A stretch of DNA of 64,000 nt from NCBI GenBank assembly GCA_028866775.1, contig JAGWHK010000001.1:108007-172006 (forward strand), in the 5' to 3' direction. Position numbers and translations under genes: made by a program. Below the pieces are notes generated by a model. It did not search any database, was not told the DNA's origin, and was given only the letters and a program-made list of their open reading frames with translations. Shown here piece by piece: positions 34,164 to 42,296 of this stretch; position 1 is the stretch's first letter, and every line of letters starts with the position of its first letter. Source of the stretch: Microcaldota archaeon. Its GTDB lineage: Archaea; Micrarchaeota; Micrarchaeia; Micrarchaeales; Micrarchaeaceae.

Positions 34164-34739
34164 TCAGAGTTTCTTTGCCGCCTTCTCGACTTCCTTGAGC
34201 TCGTCCCTGATCGCGGATGCGGCCTTGTTGACCATCTCGGCAGGGCTCATCTGTCCGAAGCTCTCAAGGCTGAACCTGAAGCTTCCATCCCCTGATTCCT
34301 CGTAGGTGACGAACCCGGGCTGGAACTTTGAATGCCTGGATCCCGTTCCCATTATCGCCTTGCCCTCTATCCTTAGCTTCTGCTCTGGGCCGAGCTTTAT
34401 TATAGGTATCTTGTCATTCGCGACCTCGACCTCCTTGTCGGCCGAGACAAGCTGCTTAGAGAATACCATCGACGGGCCCGTTGCCTCGAGGCTGAAGAGG
34501 ATCTCGTCCTTCTCGTTGTACCCGCTTGCTGGCGTCTTTATCGGAATGAGCCCTATCCTGTGGGCTATGTACTCATCGAACATCGCGCTCGTATTCTCAT
34601 AGAACGTGATCCTGTCTATCGCGAAGCAGGGGACGCTGCCGCTGATGCTCCTTCTAAAGGCGTTGGCCAGGCCGCTCCTAGACCCTGTAAGGGTAAAGGT
34701 GGCGCTGTCACCGTCGGCCTCGAATTTTTCTATCTTCAT
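34164..34739 (-). CDS. rpoD: RNA polymerase subunit RpoD (Rpb3)
   Basis: 191 aa from the ATG at 34739, where the conserved sequence begins (MKIEKFEADGDSATFTLTG); the upstream open frame is not conserved. 'GLANAFRRSISGSVPCFAID' and 'YIAHRIGLIPIKT' are the alpha-subunit motifs. It lacks the cysteine-rich Fe-S insert seen in some archaeal RpoD, as expected from its short length. It helps build the Rpo3-Rpo11-Rpo10-Rpo12 assembly platform. Confidence 0.94.
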   Translation of the reverse strand: MKIEKFEADGDSATFTLTGSRSGLANAFRRSISGSVPCFAIDRITFYENTSAMFDEYIAHRIGLIPIKTPASGYNEKDEILFSLEATGPSMVFSKQLVSADKEVEVANDKIPIIKLGPEQKLRIEGKAIMGTGSRHSKFQPGFVTYEESGDGSFRFSLESFGQMSPAEMVNKAASAIRDELKEVEKAAKKL

Positions 34740-34843
34740 GTATTCACTCAACAAATCAGAGATTGCGGTTGCAGAAAGACTAAATACCTGACAATCCAAT
34801 TCACGATTATTGTGTAAATCAGCTTTATAATCGTTGTGGTGAG

Positions 34844-35443
34844 ATGGGGTTCGAGGGCATCCTGGTGGTGGATTCGGGGAGGGACGGCTTCGGCACCCAA
34901 AGGTATCTCGCGACTGGTAAAGAGAGGCCGCACATATCGAAGTCAAAGATTGCCGCACACGATGACTCGGAGTACCTGAAGCTTGGGGAGTCCAAGTTTG
35001 TGGCGTACACCGGCTGGACTGGAAAAAGGTACCTTGCCTTCGAGAACCTGAGCTATGACCTCATGGTGAGCCTATACGATGTCGATACGCAAAAAGGTTA
35101 TGGGATCCGGTTGTTTGAAACCAAGGGGCTTGTCGCTGAGGTCGCGAAAGGCGTCAGGTCTGTCGCTTCACGCAGGCCCAACATAGAGGCGAGGGTTGTA
35201 GGCCTGCAGAACAAGGAGGACCATGGTTTCCTAAATGGTCTTTTGTCACTCCTCTCCAAGGAGGGGATCAGGTTGATCGAGGTAGACCTGTTTGGGGAAG
35301 AGGTCAGGCACATCGCGATAGACCTCAAGACCGGGATGAGTCTGAACCTCTTGCTGGAGGATCGCCACTACAGGCCTGGCGAGCTTATCAACAAGCTCAC
35401 GATCGATGACTTCTCTAGGACACTTGTCAAACCAAAGGAATAG
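34844..35443 (+). CDS. Uncharacterised protein, faint CheD-like pattern
   Basis: 199 aa, not firmly recognised. Residues 45-185 alternate strands and helices: 'YDLMVSLYDVDTQKGYGIRLFE', 'NIEARVVGLQNKEDHGFLNG' and 'RLIEVDLFGEEVRHIAIDLKTGMSLNLL'. This order recalls CheD deamidases, but the catalytic Cys and His are absent, so the match may be chance or mark an inactive relative. It overlaps thpR by 17 bases tail to tail. Confidence 0.55.
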   Translation: MGFEGILVVDSGRDGFGTQRYLATGKERPHISKSKIAAHDDSEYLKLGESKFVAYTGWTGKRYLAFENLSYDLMVSLYDVDTQKGYGIRLFETKGLVAEVAKGVRSVASRRPNIEARVVGLQNKEDHGFLNGLLSLLSKEGIRLIEVDLFGEEVRHIAIDLKTGMSLNLLLEDRHYRPGELINKLTIDDFSRTLVKPKE

Positions 35444-35972
35444 ATGCCAGGTCCTCGTAGGCCATTCCGTCCTTGGTGTCGTGGCTCTGCTTGAGCTTAA
35501 GCTCCCTGCAAGTGAAGCTGAATTCCGGCTCCTTGCTGGACCGCACCATTGCCATCACGCCTTCAATATCGGTGCCCTTTCTTACCCGCGCCAGCGTGAG
35601 GTGCGGATGGTAGCGCGCCTGGGTGCCTATCCCGGCCTTCGAGAGGCTGTTGCGCAGCATGGAATTGAGTTCTGATAATTCCCTTGATCCGGATGATATG
35701 TTTGCGAACACAACCCTCGGCTCATCATCGGTGAAGACGCCAAGGCCTGAGATGCTGCACTCGAATTGCCTGAACCTGATCTTTGAGATGATATCCTTTG
35801 CAGCTGACAGTGTCCCTTTGTCGACGTTTTCGCCAAGAAAAAGGGCAGTTACGTGCAGGTTGTCCAGCGAGCTGGGCCTGGCCCCCATCTGTGCGAGCCT
35901 CTCTGCAAGTGGCTCCAGCCTGTACCTCTCGGCCCCCGGTGAGTCGATAGCGAAGAATGTCCTGGACGCCAT
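35427..35972 (-). CDS. thpR: RNA 2',3'-cyclic phosphodiesterase (2'-5' RNA ligase family)
   Basis: 181 aa. Both HxT/S-x motifs of the 2H phosphoesterase fold are present: HVTA near residue 40 and HLTL near residue 122. The family opens 2',3'-cyclic phosphates and can join tRNA halves in vitro. In an organism with tRNA introns it could act on splicing ends, though RtcB is the main archaeal ligase. Start MASRTFFAID is typical. Confidence 0.92.
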   Translation of the reverse strand: MASRTFFAIDSPGAERYRLEPLAERLAQMGARPSSLDNLHVTALFLGENVDKGTLSAAKDIISKIRFRQFECSISGLGVFTDDEPRVVFANISSGSRELSELNSMLRNSLSKAGIGTQARYHPHLTLARVRKGTDIEGVMAMVRSSKEPEFSFTCRELKLKQSHDTKDGMAYEDLASIPLV

Positions 35973-36051
35973 AAGCTAATTCAGCCTAGCCGGTTATTTA
36001 TCGCTTGCGCAGTGGCAGAAGTATTTATATGGTGTGTCCCAATATAGAGAG

Positions 36052-36762
36052 GTGCTAAGTTTGGATTTCTCGGATACAACAGTAGTGATACCAGCGCTCG
36101 AAGAACCCGGCCTCTGGGAGGTTGTCGCGAAGACCAGGAAGGCCCTGCCCGGGGCAGAGATACTGGTACTGTGGAAGGGGTACAATGACAGGGCCCCGAA
36201 GTTCAAGGAGAAGGGTGTCAGGGCCATCAAGCAGGAGAGCAGGGGCAAGGGGACAGTGATAATACAGGTGCAGAGGCACAGGTATGTCAAGACCGAGATC
36301 ATCTGCTTCATAGATGGCGACGCGACCTACGAGCCAAAGGACTTCATCGGGCTAATAGGGAAGGTGAGGAAGGGCTACGGCATGGCTCTCGGCAACAGGT
36401 TCGCAAGGCTGGACAGGAGATCCATGCCCGAATTCATAGAATTCGGCAACAAGGTCATAACCGTGGTTGCAAATGTATTGTATTTCATGTGGCTGCGGGA
36501 CTCGCAGACAGGCATAAGGGCCATCAGGACCTCTGCATTCCAATCGCTTGACCTTAGGGAGAAGGGTTTTGGGATAGAGAGCGAGATGAACATAAAGATG
36601 AGGAAGTCCGGCTACAGGCTGGTGGAGCTGCCCGCCAGGTACTACGTCAGGGTGGGGGAATCAAAGCAGATGAAGGTCATCGATGGGCTCAGGCTTCTCG
36701 GCATCGACTTCAAGTTCCTCTTCTACAGGCCCGGTCCCGCCGTTGGCAGGGGCCGCAACTAA
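36052..36762 (+). CDS. GT2 glycosyltransferase, dolichol-phosphate mannose synthase-like
   Basis: 236 aa from a GTG at 36052, about 25 nt after a TATTTATAT box; a GTG at 36034 would add six residues. 'TVVIPALEEPG' starts the GT-A fold, 'ICFIDGDATYEP' holds the metal-binding DxD, and 'MWLRDSQTGIRAIRTSAFQ' matches the DPM1-type acceptor loop. It should charge a lipid carrier with a sugar for surface glycans. It opens a run of glycosylation genes. Confidence 0.87.
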   Translation: MLSLDFSDTTVVIPALEEPGLWEVVAKTRKALPGAEILVLWKGYNDRAPKFKEKGVRAIKQESRGKGTVIIQVQRHRYVKTEIICFIDGDATYEPKDFIGLIGKVRKGYGMALGNRFARLDRRSMPEFIEFGNKVITVVANVLYFMWLRDSQTGIRAIRTSAFQSLDLREKGFGIESEMNIKMRKSGYRLVELPARYYVRVGESKQMKVIDGLRLLGIDFKFLFYRPGPAVGRGRN

Positions 36763-36829
36763 GTATAGTTATTATAATCCTTGTTTCCTATAGATTCCGG
36801 AAACCGTGGGGGCGCGGCGGATGATTTAG

Positions 36830-39160
36830 ATGGACGATACTACTATGATAGAACACCACGAGGTTCGCCATAATAGTGGCAGTGCCAGCGGGATCGTCTC
36901 GTTTTTGTCAGACCACAAGGCATACGCCATCGCCGGACTGATTTACCTGGCGATCGCCCTGGTGAATTTCTGGCCGGTTGCCCTGCACCTGACTTCGTAT
37001 GTTGCTGGCACTGGAGGCGACACACTGCAGAACCTCTGGGGAATCTGGTTCATAAGCTATTCGCTTTTCACTCTGCATCACGGCATCTGGTACACCAACC
37101 TGCTCTTCTGGCCGATAGGCGCAAACCTTGTATACCAGACCTTCGTGCCTCTCGCATCGTTTTTGGTCTCTCCGTTCACTGGCCTGTCGCTTGGCTTGGC
37201 CTACAATATCATATTCTTCGCCGGCTTCTGCCTGTCCGGAGTGACTATGTTCGTGCTGGCAAAGTATCTCACCAAGAACAGCTACGCGGCCTTCATCGCC
37301 GGGCTGATATTCAGCTTCAGCGCGGCCCACATAGCGCAGTCATACGGGCACCTTCACTTTGTCAACGTCGAGTGGATACCACTGGGGCTCTACTTCTTCC
37401 TTAGGCTAGTCAGGGAGGACCACGGGCGTTACAAGAATGCGATAGGTCTCTCTGTTTCGATGGTGCTCGCCTGCTTCACTGGTGACGTGGAGATGGGGAT
37501 CATGCTCGTGCTCCTCATGATCGTGATCGCCGTATTGTACCTGATTTATGGAGAGACGAGGCGCAGGATACTCAACCTTGGGGTTGCAAAGGCCCTGGCG
37601 GTCTTCCTGGTTCTCACGTTTGCATTGGGGGCCTGGTCCTGGATCCCCACGATAAGCTTCATCGCGCACAACGGGCTTGCGAGCCTGAACAGCATAAACG
37701 ACATCGGTCACAACGCTCTCTGGAGCGATGACCTGGTTGCCTTCTTCATCCCGAGCCCTTACAACGGGTTCCTTGGAGGGATTTCCAATTCGTTCGCGAA
37801 CATCTATCATGGGAACCTGTCAGAGACTTCGGCATACCTGACATACACAGCGCTAATACTCGCAATCCTTGGGCTCTGGAAGCACTTCAGGGAGCTCAGG
37901 CTCTGGATTGTGGTCGGAGGGATATTCCTCATGCTTGCGTTAGGACCAATCCTGCTGATCAACACCACACTGCCGTCCAACATCGGCGGCGGGACAGCGA
38001 TAAGCGGCGTGCCGCTGCCTTACCAGTTGCTCAACAAGCTGCCGCTGTTCGGCGCCATAAGGGAGCCCGGCAGGTATGACTTCCTCTTCACCATCGCATT
38101 TGCGGTGATGGCTGCGTATGGCACAAAGGCCCTCCTGGAGTGGGGGGCTACGCAACACCAGGCCGCAAGGAGCGGCGTGGGGGCGCTTGCGATAGTTGCG
38201 GTTCTGGCAGTGCTCATATTCATAGAGGCCAACGGGATGCCGCTCTCACCATCGGCTGCTGCGGCAACCACGACTCCCCTGACGATACCTAAGGTTTACG
38301 CTGACCTTAGCCAGGTGCAGGGCAACTTTACCGTGCTCCAGCTCCCGATAATCGGCACGTATCGGCTCCCTGACTATTATGGAGGCAAGGCGATGTATTA
38401 CCAGACGGCCTCGCACAAGGCAATAGTGGGAGGTTACACCACAAGGGAGAACGCAAGCCAAGAGCTCTCCCTTTACCAGATACCGCTTGCCGTTTCTGCC
38501 ACCACCCTGATCAACTATGGCCAGATGGTCTACATGTCGCCGGTAAAGGAGAACTACACAAACCAGACCCTTCTCACGCTCTACAACTACGACGTGGCGT
38601 TCATCACCCTTGACAAAACTGCATACAATGATTCGGAGTTGAACCAGCTGGCCGACTACCTCTACACAGTCTTCGGCTCCCCGATCTACAATGACAACAC
38701 TACTACGCTCTTCAGCACGCAGAACGCGGTTAACAGGGCGGTTTACAGGAGCTTCGTCGCATACCCGGTGCTGAGCGACTGGAACCAGAGCGTTGTGCTG
38801 GTGAACGGCGGCTATGTTGAGGAATGGGTGCCTACTGGCCCAGGCGCGATCTCTGTATTCGCGCCCGAGGCCAACCAGAGCGAGCTTTACAACACACTCT
38901 ACCATAGGCAGGTATACTACACAAACGGCACCATAAGCTTCACCGCCTCCTCCGCGGTTCCGCAAAAGCTCTACCTGGCCGTACCCAAGGGACAGGCCAA
39001 CTACTCTGTGATAGCGTACGCCAACCTTACGGCTCAATTCAATACGTTTACATTCAACGTGCCCATGGCGGCCGGCCCTGTCGGCAACACCTACTTCTTC
39101 CTGCCGCAGTATGCGGACCAGTCCACAAGGATACTGAATATCAGCTTCGGGAGGGGCTGA
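36830..39160 (+). CDS. Large membrane protein, GT-C-like glycosyltransferase
   Basis: 776 aa. About 11-12 membrane helices in the first 450 residues, then an outside domain rich in Tyr, Asn and Thr with many NxS/T sites. The first outside loop has 'VAGTGGDTLQNLWGIWF' with an acidic residue where GT-C enzymes keep their catalytic Asp. This layout fits enzymes that move a sugar from a dolichol carrier to a surface glycan or protein. The exact family is not recognised. The XPF-like gene starts 3 nt after its stop. Confidence 0.68.
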   Translation: MDDTTMIEHHEVRHNSGSASGIVSFLSDHKAYAIAGLIYLAIALVNFWPVALHLTSYVAGTGGDTLQNLWGIWFISYSLFTLHHGIWYTNLLFWPIGANLVYQTFVPLASFLVSPFTGLSLGLAYNIIFFAGFCLSGVTMFVLAKYLTKNSYAAFIAGLIFSFSAAHIAQSYGHLHFVNVEWIPLGLYFFLRLVREDHGRYKNAIGLSVSMVLACFTGDVEMGIMLVLLMIVIAVLYLIYGETRRRILNLGVAKALAVFLVLTFALGAWSWIPTISFIAHNGLASLNSINDIGHNALWSDDLVAFFIPSPYNGFLGGISNSFANIYHGNLSETSAYLTYTALILAILGLWKHFRELRLWIVVGGIFLMLALGPILLINTTLPSNIGGGTAISGVPLPYQLLNKLPLFGAIREPGRYDFLFTIAFAVMAAYGTKALLEWGATQHQAARSGVGALAIVAVLAVLIFIEANGMPLSPSAAAATTTPLTIPKVYADLSQVQGNFTVLQLPIIGTYRLPDYYGGKAMYYQTASHKAIVGGYTTRENASQELSLYQIPLAVSATTLINYGQMVYMSPVKENYTNQTLLTLYNYDVAFITLDKTAYNDSELNQLADYLYTVFGSPIYNDNTTTLFSTQNAVNRAVYRSFVAYPVLSDWNQSVVLVNGGYVEEWVPTGPGAISVFAPEANQSELYNTLYHRQVYYTNGTISFTASSAVPQKLYLAVPKGQANYSVIAYANLTAQFNTFTFNVPMAAGPVGNTYFFLPQYADQSTRILNISFGRG

Positions 39161-39163
39161 CCA

Positions 39164-39850
39164 ATGCACCTAAAAGTAATAGTGGACAGCAGAGAGAGGA
39201 ATACCGAGCTCCTCTCCGAGCTCGAATCTGCCGGGCTCGAGATCAGCATCGAGACCCTACCAGTTGGTGACTATGTCATATCCGACAGGGTCTGCATAGA
39301 GAGGAAGACAGTGGGGGATTTTGAGAGCTCGATAATCACGGGGAGGCTCTTTGAGCAGGCGGAGAGGCTGGGCGAGGCGTACGAACGGCCGATAATAATC
39401 ATGGAGGGCGACAGGGAGGAGTTCAGGATGAAGAGTGCTGTGATAAGGGGTGCGACCGCCTCCCTCTATATAGATTACGACATTCCGGTCATACAGACCG
39501 ATGGCGCAAGGGACAGTGCGGAGATAATAAGGCACATCGCCAGGCACGAACAGGAGCAGAGGAAGAGGTCGCCCTCGGTGAAGGGAGGGGCGAGATCCTT
39601 CACGCAGAGCCAGTTCATGGAGAGGGTAATCGGCAACATTCCAGGGGTTGGGATTGACACGGCGCAGAAGTTGCTGAAGCACTTTGGAAGCGTGCAGGCG
39701 ATAGTGGGGGCCTCTAAGAAGGAGCTGGAAGAGGTCAAGAACATAGGCCCGAAGAGGGCCAAGGCGGTGTACGAGCTGGTGAGATCAAAGTACCTGTTTG
39801 ATGGGGGCGAGGATGAACTGCCTCAGGCAAGGGATTCTCTGACCATGTAG
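39164..39850 (+). CDS. XPF/Mus81-type structure-specific endonuclease
   Basis: 228 aa. The ERCC4 nuclease domain is complete: VDSRER (D8, R10, E11), GDYVI (35-39) and IERKTVGDF (E46, R47, K48, D52). After a short linker, two helix-hairpin-helix motifs ('IPGVGIDTAQKLLKHFGS', 'VKNIGPKRAKAVYELV') bind DNA. No helicase domain is present, the short form known from some archaea that works with PCNA on flaps and forks. It overlaps the next gene by 28 bases tail to tail. Confidence 0.93.
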   Translation: MHLKVIVDSRERNTELLSELESAGLEISIETLPVGDYVISDRVCIERKTVGDFESSIITGRLFEQAERLGEAYERPIIIMEGDREEFRMKSAVIRGATASLYIDYDIPVIQTDGARDSAEIIRHIARHEQEQRKRSPSVKGGARSFTQSQFMERVIGNIPGVGIDTAQKLLKHFGSVQAIVGASKKELEEVKNIGPKRAKAVYELVRSKYLFDGGEDELPQARDSLTM

Positions 39851-40500
39851 AGCGCCTGCTTGATCCCGTCCTTTGCGGTTATCTTCTTGCCCTCGGCGTA
39901 TGTCCTGCCCTTGTACCTTATCCTGGCCTCGATGATCCTGTAGCCTTTCTTCGCGAGCTTGATCGAGATCTCGGGCTCTATGAGGAATCCCTCCTCCTTG
40001 AGCTTTATGCCGCTGAGCATCCCCTTTGTGAATATCTTGTAGCAGGTGTTCATGTCCGTTATCCTTTGCTTGTACAGGATGTTGAAGAGCCAGGTTAGAG
40101 AGGCGTTGGCAAACTTGGCCATCGTATAGTTGTGGCCCGTTTGCTTGCCAATCATCCTTGTGCCATAGACCACCACATCGCCATGCAGGAGCTTCAGGAG
40201 CTTGGCGTAGTCCTCTGGATAGTACTCTAGATCGGCATCCTGTATCAGTATTATCCCACTCCTCACCGCAGCGATCCCTCTCCTGACGGAATGCCCCTTG
40301 CCCATGTTCTCGCTGTTGCGCATGTAAGTTATTCTCCTTTCCCTTTTTGCAGCGGCCTTTATTATCTCAAGGCTTCGGTCTTTTGAGCAGTCGTCTATTA
40401 TGATCAACCTGTCCACAAAGGGCTGCGCCAGGACGCGGCGTATTATCTCACCCAGGGTCCGCTCCTCGTTGAAGACTGGCATTATTATGTTCATTTTCAT
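39823..40500 (-). CDS. GT2 glycosyltransferase, dolichol-phosphate sugar synthase-like
   Basis: 225 aa from the ATG at 40500; a TTG at 40512 would add four residues. 'NIIMPVFNEERTLGEII', 'LIIIDDCSKDRSLEII' and 'IILIQDADLEYYPEDY' give the GT-A nucleotide and metal sites, and 'ITDMNTCYKIFTKGML' is the DPM-type loop. No C-terminal membrane helix. With the two other GT2 genes nearby it should feed a lipid-linked glycan pathway. It diverges from the next GT2 gene. Confidence 0.9.
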   Translation of the reverse strand: MKMNIIMPVFNEERTLGEIIRRVLAQPFVDRLIIIDDCSKDRSLEIIKAAAKRERRITYMRNSENMGKGHSVRRGIAAVRSGIILIQDADLEYYPEDYAKLLKLLHGDVVVYGTRMIGKQTGHNYTMAKFANASLTWLFNILYKQRITDMNTCYKIFTKGMLSGIKLKEEGFLIEPEISIKLAKKGYRIIEARIRYKGRTYAEGKKITAKDGIKQALYMVRESLA

Positions 40501-40630
40501 TTTGTTGTACAAGCTCGCACCGGAACAAAGACTGGAATCAGCGAAAATACGCTGACAAGGTATTTATGGACTATGGGTTAAGCCGGAAGAGCAAGTAGGT
40601 TTAACAGGATTGCCGTCAAATGCACTATGA

Positions 40631-41359
40631 ATGCACGCTAAATCGATACGGCAAGGTAAACCGTTGCTCAGTCTCATACTGCCCATATACAACCAGTATG
40701 ATAACCTGAGGGAAAACTTCCCCGCAATCTATGATGCGCTGAGAAGGGACTTCGGGATTGGGAATTTTGAGATAGTGTTCGTTGATGACGGCTCAAGGGA
40801 CAGGTCGATGGAACTTGAGAGAAGGTTCTCGAAAAGGGCCGGTGTCGTGCTCTTCTCCAAGATGGAGAATGGGGGGAGGGGCAGTGCGTTGAAGTTGGCC
40901 ATACCAAAGTGCAGGGGCAAGGTCATAGGGTTCATCGACACTGACCTTGCTGTCCCGATGAGGTTCGTCAAACCCGCGGTCAACAAGGTCCTGGAAGGCC
41001 ACCAGGTGGTCATAGGATCCAAGTACATGAAGGGGGTGAAGTATGACAGGGTGCCCTCAAGGTTGATCATAAGCCATGGGAGCAACCTGCTGGCCCAAGT
41101 GATGCTTGGATCGAGGGTTTCCGATCACCAGTGTGGCTTCAAGTTCTGGAACTCCGATTACATAAGGAAGTACCTGCACGAGCTCAAGGACAATGGCTGG
41201 TTCTTCGACACGGAGATGATAGTGAGGGCGCAGAGACATGGAGTCATGCCCTATGAATTGCCCGTGGAGTGGAGGGAGAGCAAGAGGAGCACCTTCAGGA
41301 TTGGTCACATAACGAGCTACTTTTCCAGCGTGGTGAAGATGCGGTTCGGTCTCCTCTAA
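40631..41359 (+). CDS. GT2 glycosyltransferase, dolichyl-phosphate glucose synthase-like
   Basis: 242 aa. 'LLSLILPIYNQYDNLREN', 'EIVFVDDGSRDRSMELE', 'GFIDTDLAVPMRF' and 'RVSDHQCGFKFWNSDYIRKYL' follow the ALG5/DPM-type GT2 plan. It has no membrane segment. A TAGGTTTA box lies about 28 nt before the ATG. It is the last core-type gene before the AT-rich accessory island. Confidence 0.9.
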   Translation: MHAKSIRQGKPLLSLILPIYNQYDNLRENFPAIYDALRRDFGIGNFEIVFVDDGSRDRSMELERRFSKRAGVVLFSKMENGGRGSALKLAIPKCRGKVIGFIDTDLAVPMRFVKPAVNKVLEGHQVVIGSKYMKGVKYDRVPSRLIISHGSNLLAQVMLGSRVSDHQCGFKFWNSDYIRKYLHELKDNGWFFDTEMIVRAQRHGVMPYELPVEWRESKRSTFRIGHITSYFSSVVKMRFGLL

Positions 41360-41394
41360 TCCGAGATCATTTGATGGAGCCCAAATGACAGTAG

Positions 41395-41487
41395 CTAATC
41401 GCCGCGTTTTGCCCTTCCTTTGAAGTAACGCTTCAGGTTGTGCAGCGGGTACGCCCAGAACGCATCCACGAACTCGAACAGCTCCCG
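41395..41487 (-). pseudogene. Possible remnant of a coding region (30-residue C-terminal piece)
   Basis: Between an in-frame TGA and a TAG the frame reads 'ELFEFVDAFWAYPLHNLKRY' followed by 'FKGRAKRGD'. It is protein-like in composition and ends in a basic tail, but has no start codon. It lies just left of the toxin-antitoxin island and may be the end of a gene cut off by the insertion. It could also be chance. Confidence 0.3.
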
Positions 41488-41516
41488 TCATGAGCTCGAA
41501 ATGGACCCGCGGGCCA

Positions 41517-41541
41517 CCGAGTCAGACGCGGCTTCTCTTAC
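41517..41541 (+). repeat. Left copy of 25-bp direct repeat flanking the toxin-antitoxin cassette
   Basis: CCGAGTC, five variable bases, then CGGCTTCTCTTAC. The same pattern is at 42233-42257; 20 of 25 positions agree. The two copies bracket the antitoxin and doc genes and mark the limits of an AT-rich stretch. Confidence 0.7.
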
Positions 41542-41563
41542 GTTAGGAAGGTATTTATATTTT

Positions 41564-41581
41564 CTTATATCTAATTATAAG
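41564..41581 (+). promoter_or_regulatory. Inverted repeat CTTATA-N6-TATAAG in the toxin-antitoxin promoter
   Basis: Perfect 6-bp arms separated by six bases, ending 10 nt before the antitoxin ATG, within an AT-rich promoter. Antitoxins of this kind usually repress their own operon, so this may be the operator. The AT-rich composition raises the chance of coincidence. Confidence 0.4.
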
Positions 41582-41591
41582 CGGTTATAAT

Positions 41592-41792
41592 ATGGAAATG
41601 ACAACAATCCAGATAACAAAAGAAGACGAAGAGAGGCTAAGAGAGCTCAAGGTCCATCCTTCACAACCCATAAGAGAGGTCATTGAGACAATCCTAGATA
41701 AGGAGGAAAGAGAGGAATTGATAGATGCAATAATCGAAAAACATGCGGAATTATGCACCAAACTGTCTGATTCCTACCGGGCCAAGAAGTGA
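41592..41792 (+). CDS. Antitoxin partner of Doc
   Basis: 66 aa, start MEMTTIQITKEDEERLRELK. The N-terminus 'TTIQITKEDEERLRELKVHPSQPIREVIE' (over residues 4-32) resembles the ribbon-helix-helix DNA-binding start of small antitoxins, followed by an acidic helix that would wrap the toxin. It ends 4 nt before doc. AT-rich codons set it apart from the GC-richer neighbours. Confidence 0.75.
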   Translation: MEMTTIQITKEDEERLRELKVHPSQPIREVIETILDKEEREELIDAIIEKHAELCTKLSDSYRAKK

Positions 41793-41796
41793 AATA

Positions 41797-42177
41797 ATGC
41801 GGTATCTAAGTGTCGATGATATTAAGAGGATTAATCAGAAGGTTTTGGATAAATATGAAAAATATCCATCAAAATTTCAGTTTACAGGGAATGAAAAGGA
41901 ACTGGATCGTATAGCCACCGAAGCCAAGACTTACAAAGATCCGGCATCTATTGCTGCGATCTATCTTTATAACTTAAACAGGAAGCATATTTTTAACAGT
42001 GCAAATAAGCGAACCGCATTTTTAGCTACGGATATGTTCTTCCAAAAAAATAAGATACTGTTTGAAATCACCGACGAAGAGGCCGTTAAGCTGTCAAAGG
42101 ACATTAGGAATGATAAATATAACCTTGACGAACTAAAGAATTATCTGGCATCAAGAATTAACAGGCAACCTGTCTAA
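41797..42177 (+). CDS. doc: Doc-type toxin (Fic fold kinase)
   Basis: 126 aa from the ATG at 41797. The Fic/Doc active-site motif is 'HIFNSANKRTAFLA' (H64, F66, N70, K71, R72). Doc toxins phosphorylate EF-Tu and stop translation; the archaeal target would be aEF1A. The size and motif match Doc rather than AMPylating Fic. It forms an operon with the antitoxin. AT-rich composition and flanking repeats point to recent gain. Confidence 0.85.
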   Translation: MRYLSVDDIKRINQKVLDKYEKYPSKFQFTGNEKELDRIATEAKTYKDPASIAAIYLYNLNRKHIFNSANKRTAFLATDMFFQKNKILFEITDEEAVKLSKDIRNDKYNLDELKNYLASRINRQPV

Positions 42178-42232
42178 TTCTTTGCAGCCGAACATTGGAT
42201 CCGGCGTCGGAAAAAAGTTTCCTACAGTCCAG

Positions 42233-42257
42233 CCGAGTCTAAGTCGGCTTCTCTTAC
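42233..42257 (+). repeat. Right copy of 25-bp direct repeat flanking the toxin-antitoxin cassette
   Basis: CCGAGTC, five variable bases, then CGGCTTCTCTTAC, in the same orientation as the copy at 41517-41541. It follows the doc stop by about 55 bp. Confidence 0.7.
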
Positions 42258-42278
42258 CGATTTTTAGTGCGTAGCGTA

Positions 42279-42289
42279 TAGTAGTACTA
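42279..42289 (+). repeat. 11-bp repeat TAGTAGTACTA, left of the DHFR-like gene
   Basis: The same 11 bases occur in the same orientation at 42922-42932, so the two copies flank the DHFR-like gene. This copy also forms the 12-bp palindrome AGTAGTACTACT starting one base in. Confidence 0.5.
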
Positions 42290-42296
42290 CTTCTAA

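Noticed and set aside
40538-40553. Small hairpin CAGCG-AAAATA-CGCTG between two divergent GT2 genes.
   Set aside because: Five base pairs in an intergenic region are expected by chance, and no T-run follows.
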